From positions 31,673 through 95,672 of the forward strand of contig JBCAQO010000021.1 of NCBI GenBank assembly GCA_039111635.1: a stretch of 64,000 bases of DNA, read 5' to 3'. This DNA comes from Heterobasidion occidentale. Taxonomy: Eukaryota > Basidiomycota > Agaricomycetes > Russulales > Bondarzewiaceae. Position 1 is the stretch's first letter; each line of letters opens with the position of its first letter. Below are positions 1-9,940 of the stretch, one piece after another. Made by a program: the position numbers and the translations under genes. A model generated the notes under the pieces. The model searched no databases, was not told the origin of the DNA, and saw only the letters and a program-made list of their open reading frames with translations.

Positions 1-355
1 GAGGACTTCAAACGGTGACTTCCCCGTGGCGGAGTGCTTCCGAGTGTTGTGGAGAATTCTGCGAAGGGGATCAAGTCCTACCCAATTATCTTGGTGGTAG
101 TTACAGAATACTCGCAAGAATTGCTCGATTTCTTGGTTCACCCGTTCTGTTTCTCCGTCCGTTTGGGATGGTAAGCTGTGCTGAGGGCAGGAGTGATTCC
201 CATTCCTTTCCATAATTCTCTTGTGAACTTTGCCGCAAATTGAGGACCTCGGTCGGACACCACCTTGGTTGGTAATCCATATCGTTTGAACACATTGTCC
301 TGGAAGAGCGTCGTAGTTTCTTCGGCTGTGATTGTCTATTTGCACGGAGTTATGA
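1..355 (-). pseudogene. element A integrase core, frameshifted continuation of pol
   Basis: The integrase catalytic core continues past the stop at 356 in other frames. Residues typical of the core can be read, including a run like RYGLPTKVVSDRG and, further on, LSTAYHP followed by a Q-T-D-G-E type stretch in yet another frame. The breaks lie at a four-base A run (plus strand TTTT, 362-365) and a three-base run (GGG, 165-167), each best explained by one missing base, plus a TAG in place of a sense codon. No intact integrase can be translated here. Confidence 0.8.
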
Positions 356-3307
356 CTATTCTTTTGACAGGCCTTGATCGACTACCACGTTTATTGAGTC
401 GTAGCCTCTGCTTTCTGGGAGGTCTGTTACGAAGTCGGTGGAGATGAAGCGCCAAGGGACGTTTGTGGTTTCCAATGGTTGGATCGGTGGATGGGTCCTA
501 TGGGGAAGGTTCTTGGTGGATTGGCAGACTGCGCATCCATCCACATATGCATGTACAAATTTGGTCATGCTTGACCACCAATAATGGCGTTGGACCAATT
601 CTAAGGTCTTTGCTCGGCCTGGGTGTCCTGTAGCCATAGTGTCATGGTGCGTTTTGACAATCATTCGTCGAAGGAGATCGTCCTTTGGGACACATATGTA
701 ACTGTTGCGTCTTGTGATACCATCTTCATGTGTCCATTTTCCTAGGTCACCCTTCATTGCGTTTGGTCCTTTCTCCAGCAATTTCTTGAGGGCGACACCA
801 ACCAGCAAATCGTGTTCCGAGCGTGAGTGTCGAATAAGGGAGAGGATGTCCGAGGATACGAGTTCCGTTGCTTTGACGTGTATGCCTTTGCTTGGCTCTA
901 CCAGAGTTTCGCTGGACTCGGTGAAAAGTCTGGACGGGAGTAGAGTCTGTGCCTTGTTATCAGATTCCACCCCCTCACTAAGGTCTGGACGCCTGGACAG
1001 AGCATCGGCATGATTAGTAGTTCCAGCCTTGTAACTGAGCTGGAAGTCAAATCGGGACAAAAACAGACTCCAGCGCGCTTGTCGCCTTGATAGGTCGCGC
1101 GCCGTCTGAAAGTGCTCTAGGTTCTTGTGGTCCGTCCAGACCTCAAAAGGGTGCCGAGCGCCTTCGAGGTAGTGTTTCCAGTGCTCCAGCGCCTTGATGA
1201 TGGCGAGGAGTTCGCGATCATGTACGTCGTAGTTTCGTTCGGGCGGGGAGAACGATCCTGAGAGGTATGCGATGGGATGCCAGTCGTTATCAGGTCCTTC
1301 CTGTAAGAGGACTGCACCGTATGCCGCGAGAGAAGCGTCGGTGACGAGTTGGTAGGGACGCATCGGGTCAGGGTATAATAGGACGGGTTGACTGATGAAG
1401 GCCTTCTTCAATCGATCAAATGCTTGTTGGCACTCCGTGGTCCAGTCCCATCTCGTATCTTTCTTCGTGAGGTCGTGTAGGGGCCGAGCGATCAAGGGGA
1501 ACTTATCAATGAATCGCCGGTAAAAGTTTCCTAAACCTAAGAAAGAGCGGATGTCGCGGACTGTGCGCGGCACGGGCCACTCCTGGATAGCTTCAATCTT
1601 CGAGTCTTCCATAGCGACGTGGTCTTTTGAAATCGTGTATCCAAGGTAGTTCAGCTTCTCCTTGTGGAATTCGCATTTCTCTGGTTTAAGGTAAAGATCG
1701 TTGTCGCGCAGAATTTGGAGGACTCGTTTAAGAATCACAATGTGTTCCGCTGTGGTCTTCGTGAAGATGAGGATGTCGTCCATATATACCGCTATTTTCC
1801 GAGCCAAGATGAGTTCCTGGAAGATCATGTTCATCATGGCTTGGAAGGTCCCTGGGGAATTGCAGAGCCCAAAAAACATTACTGTCGGTTCAAAGAGCCC
1901 CAAGGGTGTGACGAAGGCCGCTTTGGATTCGTCTCCTTTCTTGATGCGCACATTGTTATATCCCCACCGAACATCGAGTTTCGAGAACACGGTTGCGCCT
2001 TTAATATCCAATAGCTCTTGGATTAATGGCAGGGGGGTGACGTCTCGAATGGTGTGTTCGTTAAGGTGACGATAGTCTTGTACTGGACGGAGCTTCCCAT
2101 CTTTCTTGCTTACGAAAAAGAAAGAGGCCGCGCTATGTGCTGTTGACCGACGTATTGTTCCCCTGGAAAGGTGCTCCTTGACGAACTTCCCTAACTCATC
2201 ATGTTTTTCCGGGCTCAGAGGAAATATCCGCGGGGCCTGGGGTACAAAAGATGGTTTGAGGTTTATCGCGTGGTCCCATACTGTATGTTGGGGAAGCCTC
2301 TGCGATCGTCGTTCGCTGAAGATGTCGAGGTAAGAATGATATTCCGTCGGCACCCGACCTTTCAAGTCGGTGGTGTCGATTTCTTCCTCCAGATCTTCGT
2401 CAAAGCTTGCGAACCCCGAGGGTTCTGGAGCTACCTTTCTGATGACGGGTTCTCCTGCGCTATCCATTGTGGAGGAGTCAAACGGTGTTTGCGCTTTTTC
2501 AGCGACTTTTCCTGAAGCTTCGCCCTGGGCTACCTCTTGCTGAGCTTGCCGGCGTTCCTTCCTTTCGGTTACTTGTTCCTCGAGCCATTCCCGAGCCTTG
2601 TGTTGTCGGGATTTATGCTCGAGTAACTCCATGAACCGAGTTTTCCACTCCTTCGTGGGTACTTGGCTCCATTGTTCTTTAGTCCAAGTCCACGAAGGTC
2701 CTACCGGTTCTGAGACAAGATGTGGTTTCATCCGCTGGGGAATCTTGTCGCCGCGTAGTTTAGCTAACCATACCTTTTTGGTAGGTTCTTCCCTTGCCTT
2801 GGTAAACCCATATGGTTGTTGGCAATCTCTAGGGCATCGATCAAAGCATACCTCACGGCGCCTCCACCCGATGGAGGGGTCGTGGTATTTTAACCAATCC
2901 GTTCCTAGGAGCATGTCGTCTTTCCCTAGATTGGTGATGAACATTTGGACGCGTTCGGTGTGAGTTCTTCCCCGTCTATCCTTGACGGTGAGATTCGCGT
3001 CTAGGCCTCGTCGTATGAGGCCTGCTTTGTTAATGGTGTCATTGACGTTGCGAACGCGGATGGGGCGGTTTAAAGGATAGGTGGGGAGGTTATGCTTCTC
3101 TACCCACTTCTCGTTTACCAGAATTCCTTCGCATGCTGAGTCGATGGCGGCCCTTGCTCCAGCGCTTCTTCCTCGAGTTGATAATCGCACATCAAGTCGA
3201 ATGGGGGTGATGATATGACTGGTCATTGCTCCGATTTGAATACATGATGGGGAATCATACTCGAGCTTCCTCGACCCTCTCTCTTCGGCTGGAGAAGGAG
3301 AGGTCAA
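356..3307 (-). CDS. element A pol: protease, reverse transcriptase, RNase H, integrase N-part
   Basis: This long frame of about 983 codons carries the gypsy order of domains. Near residues 50-70 is a retropepsin-like segment, but the expected D-S/T-G-A triad reads IDSAC, so the glycine is replaced. Around residues 400-560 is the reverse transcriptase with KKDGKLRPVQDYR and the catalytic YMDD. RNase H follows (LVTDAS, then ELLAIIKALEHWKHYLEG and WTDHKNLEHF). The integrase zinc-binding HHCC region contains HPGRA and CAVCQSTKN, then TDFVTDLPES. It starts in the -1 frame across the gag stop with no ATG at the junction, so it is probably made as a gag-pol fusion. The frame stops at 356 in the integrase core. 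Confidence 0.9.
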   Translation of the reverse strand: MTSPSPAEERGSRKLEYDSPSCIQIGAMTSHIITPIRLDVRLSTRGRSAGARAAIDSACEGILVNEKWVEKHNLPTYPLNRPIRVRNVNDTINKAGLIRRGLDANLTVKDRRGRTHTERVQMFITNLGKDDMLLGTDWLKYHDPSIGWRRREVCFDRCPRDCQQPYGFTKAREEPTKKVWLAKLRGDKIPQRMKPHLVSEPVGPSWTWTKEQWSQVPTKEWKTRFMELLEHKSRQHKAREWLEEQVTERKERRQAQQEVAQGEASGKVAEKAQTPFDSSTMDSAGEPVIRKVAPEPSGFASFDEDLEEEIDTTDLKGRVPTEYHSYLDIFSERRSQRLPQHTVWDHAINLKPSFVPQAPRIFPLSPEKHDELGKFVKEHLSRGTIRRSTAHSAASFFFVSKKDGKLRPVQDYRHLNEHTIRDVTPLPLIQELLDIKGATVFSKLDVRWGYNNVRIKKGDESKAAFVTPLGLFEPTVMFFGLCNSPGTFQAMMNMIFQELILARKIAVYMDDILIFTKTTAEHIVILKRVLQILRDNDLYLKPEKCEFHKEKLNYLGYTISKDHVAMEDSKIEAIQEWPVPRTVRDIRSFLGLGNFYRRFIDKFPLIARPLHDLTKKDTRWDWTTECQQAFDRLKKAFISQPVLLYPDPMRPYQLVTDASLAAYGAVLLQEGPDNDWHPIAYLSGSFSPPERNYDVHDRELLAIIKALEHWKHYLEGARHPFEVWTDHKNLEHFQTARDLSRRQARWSLFLSRFDFQLSYKAGTTNHADALSRRPDLSEGVESDNKAQTLLPSRLFTESSETLVEPSKGIHVKATELVSSDILSLIRHSRSEHDLLVGVALKKLLEKGPNAMKGDLGKWTHEDGITRRNSYICVPKDDLLRRMIVKTHHDTMATGHPGRAKTLELVQRHYWWSSMTKFVHAYVDGCAVCQSTKNLPHRTHPPIQPLETTNVPWRFISTDFVTDLPESRGYDSINVVVDQGLSKE

Positions 3308-4850
3308 GAAAAATCCTCCGCTAGGTCCACCAACATTTCTTTGGCCTTGGCCTCCCCTACTCCTTGGAAGAGCGCTCGGACGCCATTAGTATCACTGACG
3401 GGTCCGTTTCTTCGTCGTCCGTTAGGCGGTACGTAGCGCTCTCCATTGCTCTGGCGTGATCCTCCCCTTCTTGCGGAAGGGTCCTCACGTTCCATCGAAT
3501 CACCAGGTTGTGATACCCGACGGTGGTGGCCATGAGAACTCCCCTCCTCCAGTCCTCGATGAAGTCTCGCATCGTTTCCCAACGGGGGTTCTTGCTCGTC
3601 TTCATCCTCCATGTCTGCAGCGCGAGTTCGTCTACCTCCTCTGCCCATTGGCTTGCGCGAATTTCCTCGAGACGGGGGAACGCCTCTACGAGTAGATCGA
3701 CAGTCAGATGCCCAATGCCCTAGCTTTCCACAGTTAAAGCAACGAGTGGTGAGCTTGCCATCATAAGTACGCTTCTGGCGATCGGCATCTCTTTTTCGGG
3801 AGGCGTCAATGTCCATGTCGACTACCTGGTTGTTCATTCTGCGAGGAGCTGTGGTAGAGTTGTAGCGACGAGCTGGTTGGAGGTGAAAGCGATTGAGGAA
3901 GTCGCTTCGGAATGAGGTGGAGTTGGCGAGGATCGCCTTTTGAGCACTTCGGGCTCTTAGGCGTCCATCTATTTCACAGGCAGTGTTGACCCAATCTTGG
4001 ATTGTGTCCTTCGGCGGAGTTTCCTTGTCATAGATTTTGTCCATGACCCTTGGATCAAGCCCTCTTTGGAAGTAAGGAACCTGTTCCTTGTCGGTGATGT
4101 CGGCGTCGGCGGCGATAAGGATGAATTGATTTGAATATTCATCCACCGTCATCTTTCCCTGAGAGAAGGACATAAGGGCGCTTCGGGCCTTGTCCGTAAG
4201 GTTCGTTTCCTTGAACTGGAGTTTAAACTTGACAAGGAAGTCGTCCCAAGTCCCAAGGGTTTTGGGGGGGGGTCGCCCCTACTGTCTTCTTCAGGAAGCT
4301 TTCTGCCCAGACGCCAGCCGTTCCATATCTCATGCATGAGAGGGCTAGGGAAACTTTGTCCGCATTTGTCTTGTATCGGTCCGATTCTGCTGTAAAAAGG
4401 AGGAGGCAATTCATGATGAATTTCTGCGATTGTGTTCAGTCTCCCTCATAGTTGTCAGGGAGCCTGAGCTTGCCCCTACCCGATGATACGAGTGGGGGAT
4501 CTGTAGGGTTTGTCGACATAGTGTTTCGGGTGTTGATCGGTGTTTGAATATCCGAGGATTCGGATTCGGATGTTCCTTCTTCTTCCTCCAATGTGTCCGG
4601 GATTTCCGGTTCGGGGTTTCTGTACTGGGGAGGCTCTACCCAGTCTTCTGCTATCTCGTCCCAAGCCCACTCAGCTTCTGTTTTGTCTTCCCTTGTGAAG
4701 AAATATCGTCCTTCTCGGTACGAGCAGTTATCAAAGTTTGGGGGTGCTGGCCGATTGGTGTCGGAATAATACCAGCGATTTTCTCTTTGATGGATAGGAC
4801 GATTATTCTGTCGGAGTTGGTTATGGGTTCGTCTAGTGCCTGGTGGAAAT
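3304..4850 (-). pseudogene. element A gag with CCHC zinc knuckle, frame broken
   Basis: The C-terminal part is open from 4173 to the stop at 3304-3306. It contains the retrotransposon gag helix pattern (QGKMTVDEYSNQF, then VPYFQRGLDPRVMDKI) and a CX2CX4HX4C knuckle, CFNCGKLGHWASDC, near residue 150, followed by an arginine/glycine-rich tail. The N-terminal part (about 4410-4230) continues in another frame across a run of nine G at 4264-4272. An in-frame TGA lies just upstream, where related gag proteins have a sense codon after LRLPDNYEGD. Acidic, poorly conserved sequence further upstream (to about 4850) is likely the gag N-terminus. Confidence 0.75.
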
Positions 4851-4978
4851 CCTAGGCCTAGGTCTTGCTCCAGGGTGTGTGAAGTAACTCTCTTCGGTGG
4901 GGGTCTATGCCACCGATGAGGGTTGTGAGAAAGAGTGTGGCAGCAAGCAGAGTGTGGTGCAAGGTAGGGGCAAAAGCG

Positions 4979-4988
4979 AGTCTATTCT
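4979..4988 (-). promoter_or_regulatory. element A primer binding site, Tf1-like self-priming type
   Basis: On the minus strand the LTR ends in TAACA, then a CT spacer, then agaatagact. This decamer is the exact reverse complement of agtctattct inside the LTR (minus strand, 5196-5187), about 30 nt downstream of a TATATAA box (plus coordinates about 5222-5230), where the transcript should start. No tRNA 3'-end match was seen. The arrangement mirrors Tf1, whose mRNA 5' end primes its own reverse transcription. Confidence 0.6.
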
Positions 4989-4990
4989 AG

Positions 4991-5613
4991 TGTTACGAAC
5001 TGCTCGTTCAGTAACCCGAGAGTAACAGGTTCTTCCCTAGGTCACACAATGGACTGAGTGGTGGACGAAGTCTCGACTGTATCAAGCAACGATACAGGAG
5101 GGAATAGTGATTGGCTCTAAGAGTCCTGTATGTGTAGATACAGGGGGAACGAAGAGGTTCGTATTCGAAGATACGAATGAACGAAGAGAATAGACTGAAG
5201 ATCCTCAGCCTATTCTATGGGCCTTATATACTGTATAGGGTATAGGGTAAGAGTCCGTGTGCTTCTCCAGGTTTCCATCCTAGGAGAGCTGTGGTCGCCG
5301 TCTTTCTCTGCCGGCGCCTACTCTTGTACTTCTCTAGTCGCACTGATCCATCATGGTGCGACGAGGTGCTTACCCATAAGCCCTAAGCCCATGGCATGTG
5401 AATACGCCTCTCATATTACTGTGTGAACTCTGTGAGCCTCATGTCCCTCTCATATGGCCTTTACCGATGTCTTAAAGAACCATCGGTCTTGTCGGCTCCT
5501 AAGGACATGCCAAATACCTTGATGTATGCTCCGTAGTGGAGCCGCCTAGCATGTGATGCTTGATCCATCGGTTAGACCGGCCGCGAAGGGCCCCGATCGG
5601 TCAAGTCATAACA
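4991..5613 (-). repeat. 5' LTR of element A (623 bp)
   Basis: It begins TGTTACG and ends CATAACA on the plus strand, a TGTTA/TAACA inverted terminal pair. The right edge is fixed by the switch at 5614 to sequence shared with element C. A minus-strand TATATAAGG box around 5222-5230 is the likely promoter for rightward-to-leftward transcription; U3 would be about 5613-5197 and R/U5 the rest. The other LTR is outside the window, so the edges rest on terminal motifs and the junction. Confidence 0.8.
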
Positions 5614-6725
5614 GCTACTGAACGAATGAATCAGGAACTAGAACAATACCTGAGAGCATTTTGCAGCTCTTCACAGGACGATTGGGCCGGATTAATTCCC
5701 TACGCGGAATATGCCCACAACACCCATCAGCACTCGGCCACGCAGAAGTCACCATTTGAACTTCTCCATGGATATCAACCACGGGCTTATCCAGCCATCA
5801 TCGGAAACACAAATGTCCCCACCGCCGACGCTCGCCTCGAAGCTCTGCAACGTGCTAGGAAGGAAGCACAAGCCAGCCTCGAAATTGCAGCCGAAGCCAT
5901 GAGGATACAGCACGACCGTTTTGGAACGGACCTGCCGCCCTTCAAGAAAGGAGATCAAGTATGGCTTGATGGGAAGAACATCCACACCGATCACCCATCA
6001 GAGAAACTGAGACCCAAACGCTTTGGGCCATTTGAAATCACTGACACCATAGGAAATGTCAACTTCAGGTTGAAACTGCCCAACAGCTGGAAGCGCATTC
6101 ACGATGTCTTCCATGCTAGTCGACTCATGCCCTACAAGGAAAACGAGGTCTATGGCCCGAACTACCCTAAACCAGCTCCGGACCTGATCAAAGGGCAAGA
6201 AGAATTCGAAGTCGAAGCCATCGTCGGAGCTCGACGCTTCGGACGATGGAAAATCCTGCAGTACCTGATCAAATGGAAGGGCTACCCGGAGTCGGACAAC
6301 TCTTGGGAAGCCGCGGCAAACGTCACTAACGCACAAGAAGCCATAAAGGACTTCTACCACCGGCACCCTCGGGCAGTCAAAGGAATGGAAGCCTCCATTC
6401 TGGCCCTGGTGATTGAATTAGAACTCAACAGAGTAGCCGAAGAAGATCAAATCAGAAAGAAGCTCGAGAAGCATCCGATCGGAAAGAAGCTTCTCGCTAC
6501 AGGATTAGCTATCCCCCAGATCATGGAAGAGATCAACAAACAAATGACGCAGCTAAAGAGGCCGCCCCTGGTTCCTCGATCAAAAGTGCCACCACCGACG
6601 ATCAACGATCGAGAAGCGCAGCCAAAGAAGCCCAATAGAGATTCGTCTCGATCAAAGCGGCAGCAGAAGCGATCGGACAACTCTAATTGGCGGACTCAAG
6701 CATACCAGGAGCTACAAAAGCAGAC
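5614..6725 (+). pseudogene. element B pol C-terminus: integrase end and chromodomain
   Basis: The frame is open and gives about 370 residues: the integrase C-terminal region (TERMNQELEQYLRAF, then PFELLHGYQPRAYP), the GKDQ-like/SH3 part (KKGDQVWLDGKNIH, KLPNSWKRIHDVFHASRL) and a chromodomain (LIKWKGYPESDNSWEAAANV). A basic linker-rich tail follows. The 5' part is lost to the insertion of A and the last codons are separated by C. It matches 13267-14380 of element C closely, which identifies it as the same family. Confidence 0.9.
6721..6725. repeat. target site duplication of element C, left copy
   Basis: The bases cagac lie directly before the 5' LTR at 6726. The same five bases follow the 3' LTR at 17120-17124. 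In the uninterrupted relative at about 14376-14380 this sequence occurs once, within aaagcagaccaaccgagg. This shows that 6726-17119 went in as one unit. Confidence 0.92.
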
Positions 6726-7559
6726 TGTTAGGACCGCGTCCTAACACGTGCTTCGCACGTGAGTGGATGGGCTGGTCAAGTGCTTCGGACTTGCTACAGA
6801 CTCGGACCGTTTTCCATGACTCCTTACCATTTACATGCTAACGCATGAACGCTGACTCCTGGTTCCTGATTCTTGATGTGGACAGACATTGGTTCCTGAC
6901 CCCCGTTCCTGGTTCTTGATCGATCGAAGATGTGGATGGACATTAGTGATTCGGATTACTATATTTGGCTACATGGCAGGTCGATGAGGCATTCTAGCTT
7001 ACGGATCTCGATCGTTGACTTCGGTACCTAAGAAGTGCACGGACCAGATCTTGATCCTGCCCTAGACACTTCTGTACGTAAATAGCCGAGATGAGCTTCT
7101 AAGAAGCTCAGCTCGTTCACCTGTAATACACTCGATCTCTGCACTGCACCCGGCGTCTGGCTACCTTCTTAGCCCACGCTTCGTGATCTCTGTCAGATCT
7201 GAGAAACTCTTTACACGGTCTAACGAAGCGCTGGACTCGTCTCCCTTCCCTCCCCTCCATCTACTCATCCGCTTCTATACCGGGCTAGCTGCCTACCGCG
7301 TTCTCAGTTGGACACCCCCTCGTGTCATCTGTTGGCCAGGAAGATCATCCGGTTCCTCTCATCATCGAGAAGACCTCGAAGATCACCTTCTCAATCTCTT
7401 CGAGAACAAAGCCGACAGTGACCCCGAGTTCCTCGAAAGAGCCCAAAGACGATCCATCGTCTTCATCCCTTGGAGTCTACGACTATAAACGAACCAGTGG
7501 AGGTTTAGCCTAGGGACCCCTTCGTGCATCGGTGCACGTGATAGGTCTCCGACCTAACA
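6726..7559 (+). repeat. 5' LTR of element C (834 bp)
   Basis: The LTR begins TGTTAGGACC and ends GACCTAACA. Its first 40 bases hold short palindromes, including two CACGTG motifs five bases apart (6745-6750, 6756-6761). A TAAATAG box at 7079-7085 precedes a perfect 8-bp inverted repeat (GAGCTTCT, A, AGAAGCTC) and the likely RNA start near 7110. Confidence 0.95.
7079..7119 (+). promoter_or_regulatory. LTR core promoter and inferred RNA start of element C
   Basis: A TATA-like TAAATAG at 7079-7085 lies 25-31 nt before agctcgttca (7110-7119). That decamer is the reverse complement of the primer site at 7562-7571, so it would form the 5' end of the RNA if the element self-primes. The inverted repeat at about 7093-7109 lies between box and start. 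Confidence 0.45.
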
Positions 7560-7561
7560 CT

Positions 7562-7571
7562 TGAACGAGCT
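7562..7571 (+). promoter_or_regulatory. element C primer binding site, Tf1-like self-priming type
   Basis: After the LTR end (TAACA) come CT and then tgaacgagct, the exact reverse complement of 7110-7119 in the LTR. The CT spacer and 10-nt length are the same as in the unrelated element A. Chromoviruses related to Tf1/sushi are known for mRNA self-priming. Confidence 0.6.
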
Positions 7572-9940
7572 CTTTTATCCCTACCCTATTCAAGAGCTGG
7601 ATCCCCAGCAGAGACAGCTCTTTCTCTCATCAGTCAACAACATTTTAGCAATCGCCAACAGGGTAAACCTAACGGCGACCCCAGCAGCGACTCCTCAAGT
7701 AAGAATAAACAACCCCGGAGCTATAGAGGTCGCAAGACACCGAAACCCAGGAAAGGTTTTATTCAGGAATAGCCACACTCAGGCTACAACAAGCACCCGA
7801 AATATTTATAGACCTCCTAAAACTGGATATAGATTTTCCGGGATTTGCTTTGTCAACGACCAAAGACAAGACCGTTCACCCTCACCGGACAACGGAGAGC
7901 ACGACGTCATCAGAGCGAGGAACTGCGTCGAGATACACGACGGAAGACCAGACGATTTCCCCATTGCCGTTATCCCCCGATCTCAGAGAAGACCATCGCA
8001 AGGATATCGACACAGACGGAATCAGAGCGGAGCTCGTCAAGACCTAGGTGAATAGAGACCACGTCTCAATCCTCATCCACTGGACCTTCTCCTCAACCTA
8101 GGAACACACTGGAAGCTCCTAACTCCCCACCAGTCCGAACAGAAATTGAAGGGATCGTTTTTGTTGTCAGAAGAGGAGAGTTTCGCCCACAAACTTATCA
8201 TCTCAGGACCCTCATCTCGGGACACACATTCTCCGAGATCATCCAGCTCATCGACCAAATGATTGTATTCCATCAACGAATTATCAAAGGGACCCAGACT
8301 TACAGGAAGCACTACAGGCAGAAAGAAGACAGGCAGTACCCTCTTCTTCAAAGAATAAAGACCACAGAACCACACAAGTCGCAGCGGGATATCCTCCCGC
8401 TACAGAACAGACCCAGCAGAAGTCTACGGGGACTTACCCGAAGACGTCGACAAAGATCAACTTTATTACGACGAAAGGAAAGCTCACTCCTACTACGCGG
8501 GAATCCTCACCGGATTCTTCCAACAACGAGAGAAAGCAGATACGAATACCCGACTTGGGAGAAAAATCTGTCCACGCAGGACCCGACTTACACCTCGTTA
8601 AGGTCGAGGACTACATCGCAAGAAAGACCTTCGACAAGGCCTGAATCACCGGCAAAATAGCATCGGGACTCGCCAAGACCGCACATACATACTCTACCCA
8701 GAGAAACAGCCAGTGGAAGTCGAATCTCTAGAAGAAACACGCCCGCTACATCCCCTTACAGGAGACCGCTCCCCCAGAAGACTTCCGAGCCCCAACACCG
8801 AGTTTGTCCCCGAACCGGAGAGTATTTTTTGAAGCACCAAGTGGAATCCGGAACCACCTGACGATTCAGAGCCCCCGCCCGATACTATGTCGGCAGATAT
8901 ACTGGAAGTAATGAGTCCAAGGGACCAGCTATGGCCAAACCACAACCTTCAGTGGAAACAGAAAACGAACCGAGCAATTCCTCCACGAAATCGATCTGAT
9001 GTTCCTGGCTAGGAAGAAGGATTATGCGAACGAATTCGCAAAATCGCTTACGCTCGCTATCGTACATGAAGGAAGGGCTCAGCAGGGATATGGGCAAGAA
9101 ACTTTACTCAGGCCAGGAACACGCTGAAGGATTGGAACAGATACACTTGGGCAGACACGGTCGGCTTCACATCTGTCCGCAAAAAGATAGCCACCGACTT
9201 TGAGGAGTTCAACAAAGAAGCCGATGCTCGCGACAAACTGGCCCGAGTCAATCAAGGAAAGGAATCGTTTAACACCTACCTTCAGCTCTTTGAACAGCTT
9301 GCGGCACTTGCCGGTGTAGACGGTGAAACCAAGAAAACCCACTTCCTACGAGGACTCAAGTGGGAGCTGGCAAAAGGAATTTATGAAGATCCCTCTACAG
9401 ACGGGACATGGGAAGAACTAGTCGAGAAGGCCAAGAAACACGAAAGGATGCGCATTGCAAGGGACCGAGCATACGACCTCCGAAAAGGAAAATTCCAAAT
9501 CTACACTCCGCGTACGTTTTACGACGAAAGGGCACCCCCACGACACGATAGGGAGCCCCAATACGAACCTATGGATGTAGATGCAGCGGAAATGGAGGCT
9601 GACGCTGTCCGAACTCGCTTCAAGAAGCTTACCCCGGCGGAGAGAGATCGACTTGCCAAGAAGGCAAGTGCTTCTTTTGCAAGAAACCGGGCACATGGCG
9701 CGCAACTGTCCTTCTCGACCCAAGAGAAGATTCCAGCCCCCTCGTCGTAGACCAGTGCGCGAAACCGAAATGGACGAAGGACAATTCGATGATGAAGACA
9801 TCGAGGAAGGAAAAAACAGAGTCAACCACATCCGTCAAATGATGATGGGACTCAGCATGGAAGAAATTGAGGAAGTTCGAGCCTTCAGCGACTCGAAGAA
9901 TTTTAAGGCCTCTCCCATCGGCAGCGGATGTGGAGAGTAG
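7572..9940 (+). pseudogene. element C gag region with CCHC knuckle, frame broken
   Basis: An open N-terminal stretch runs to about 8055 with no clear ATG. The stretch 8056-9100 has no long frame. From about 9180 to 9690 a gag capsid domain reads well (GKESFNTYLQLFEQLAAL, then HFLRGLKWELAKGIYED). The zinc knuckle begins KCFFCKKPG in that frame and ends GHMARNCP in the next, so one base is missing in the GGG at 9689-9691. The downstream acidic tail (MDEGQFDDEDIEEGK) is open to about 9940. Gag order and knuckle are typical of gypsy elements. Confidence 0.75.

Larger units (their letters stand above)
1..5613 (-). mobile_element. Ty3/gypsy LTR retrotransposon A, truncated by the window edge
   Basis: Read on the minus strand the order is 5' LTR (4991-5613), primer site, gag, then pol with protease, reverse transcriptase, RNase H and integrase. 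Pol runs off position 1, so the 3' LTR lies outside the window. Directly right of the LTR, from 5614, begins the integrase sequence of another element (B); the matching uninterrupted sequence is in element C near 13268. A is therefore inserted in B's integrase gene. The predicted 5-bp target duplication is gctac at 5614-5618; its partner is out of view. The coding part has several frame breaks and an in-frame stop in gag, so this copy is probably inactive as sequenced. Confidence 0.93.

Noticed and set aside
4850..5613. Element A LTR starting further left
   Set aside because: The TGTTA/TAACA termini, the adjacent primer site and the junction at 5614 fit 4991-5613 best.
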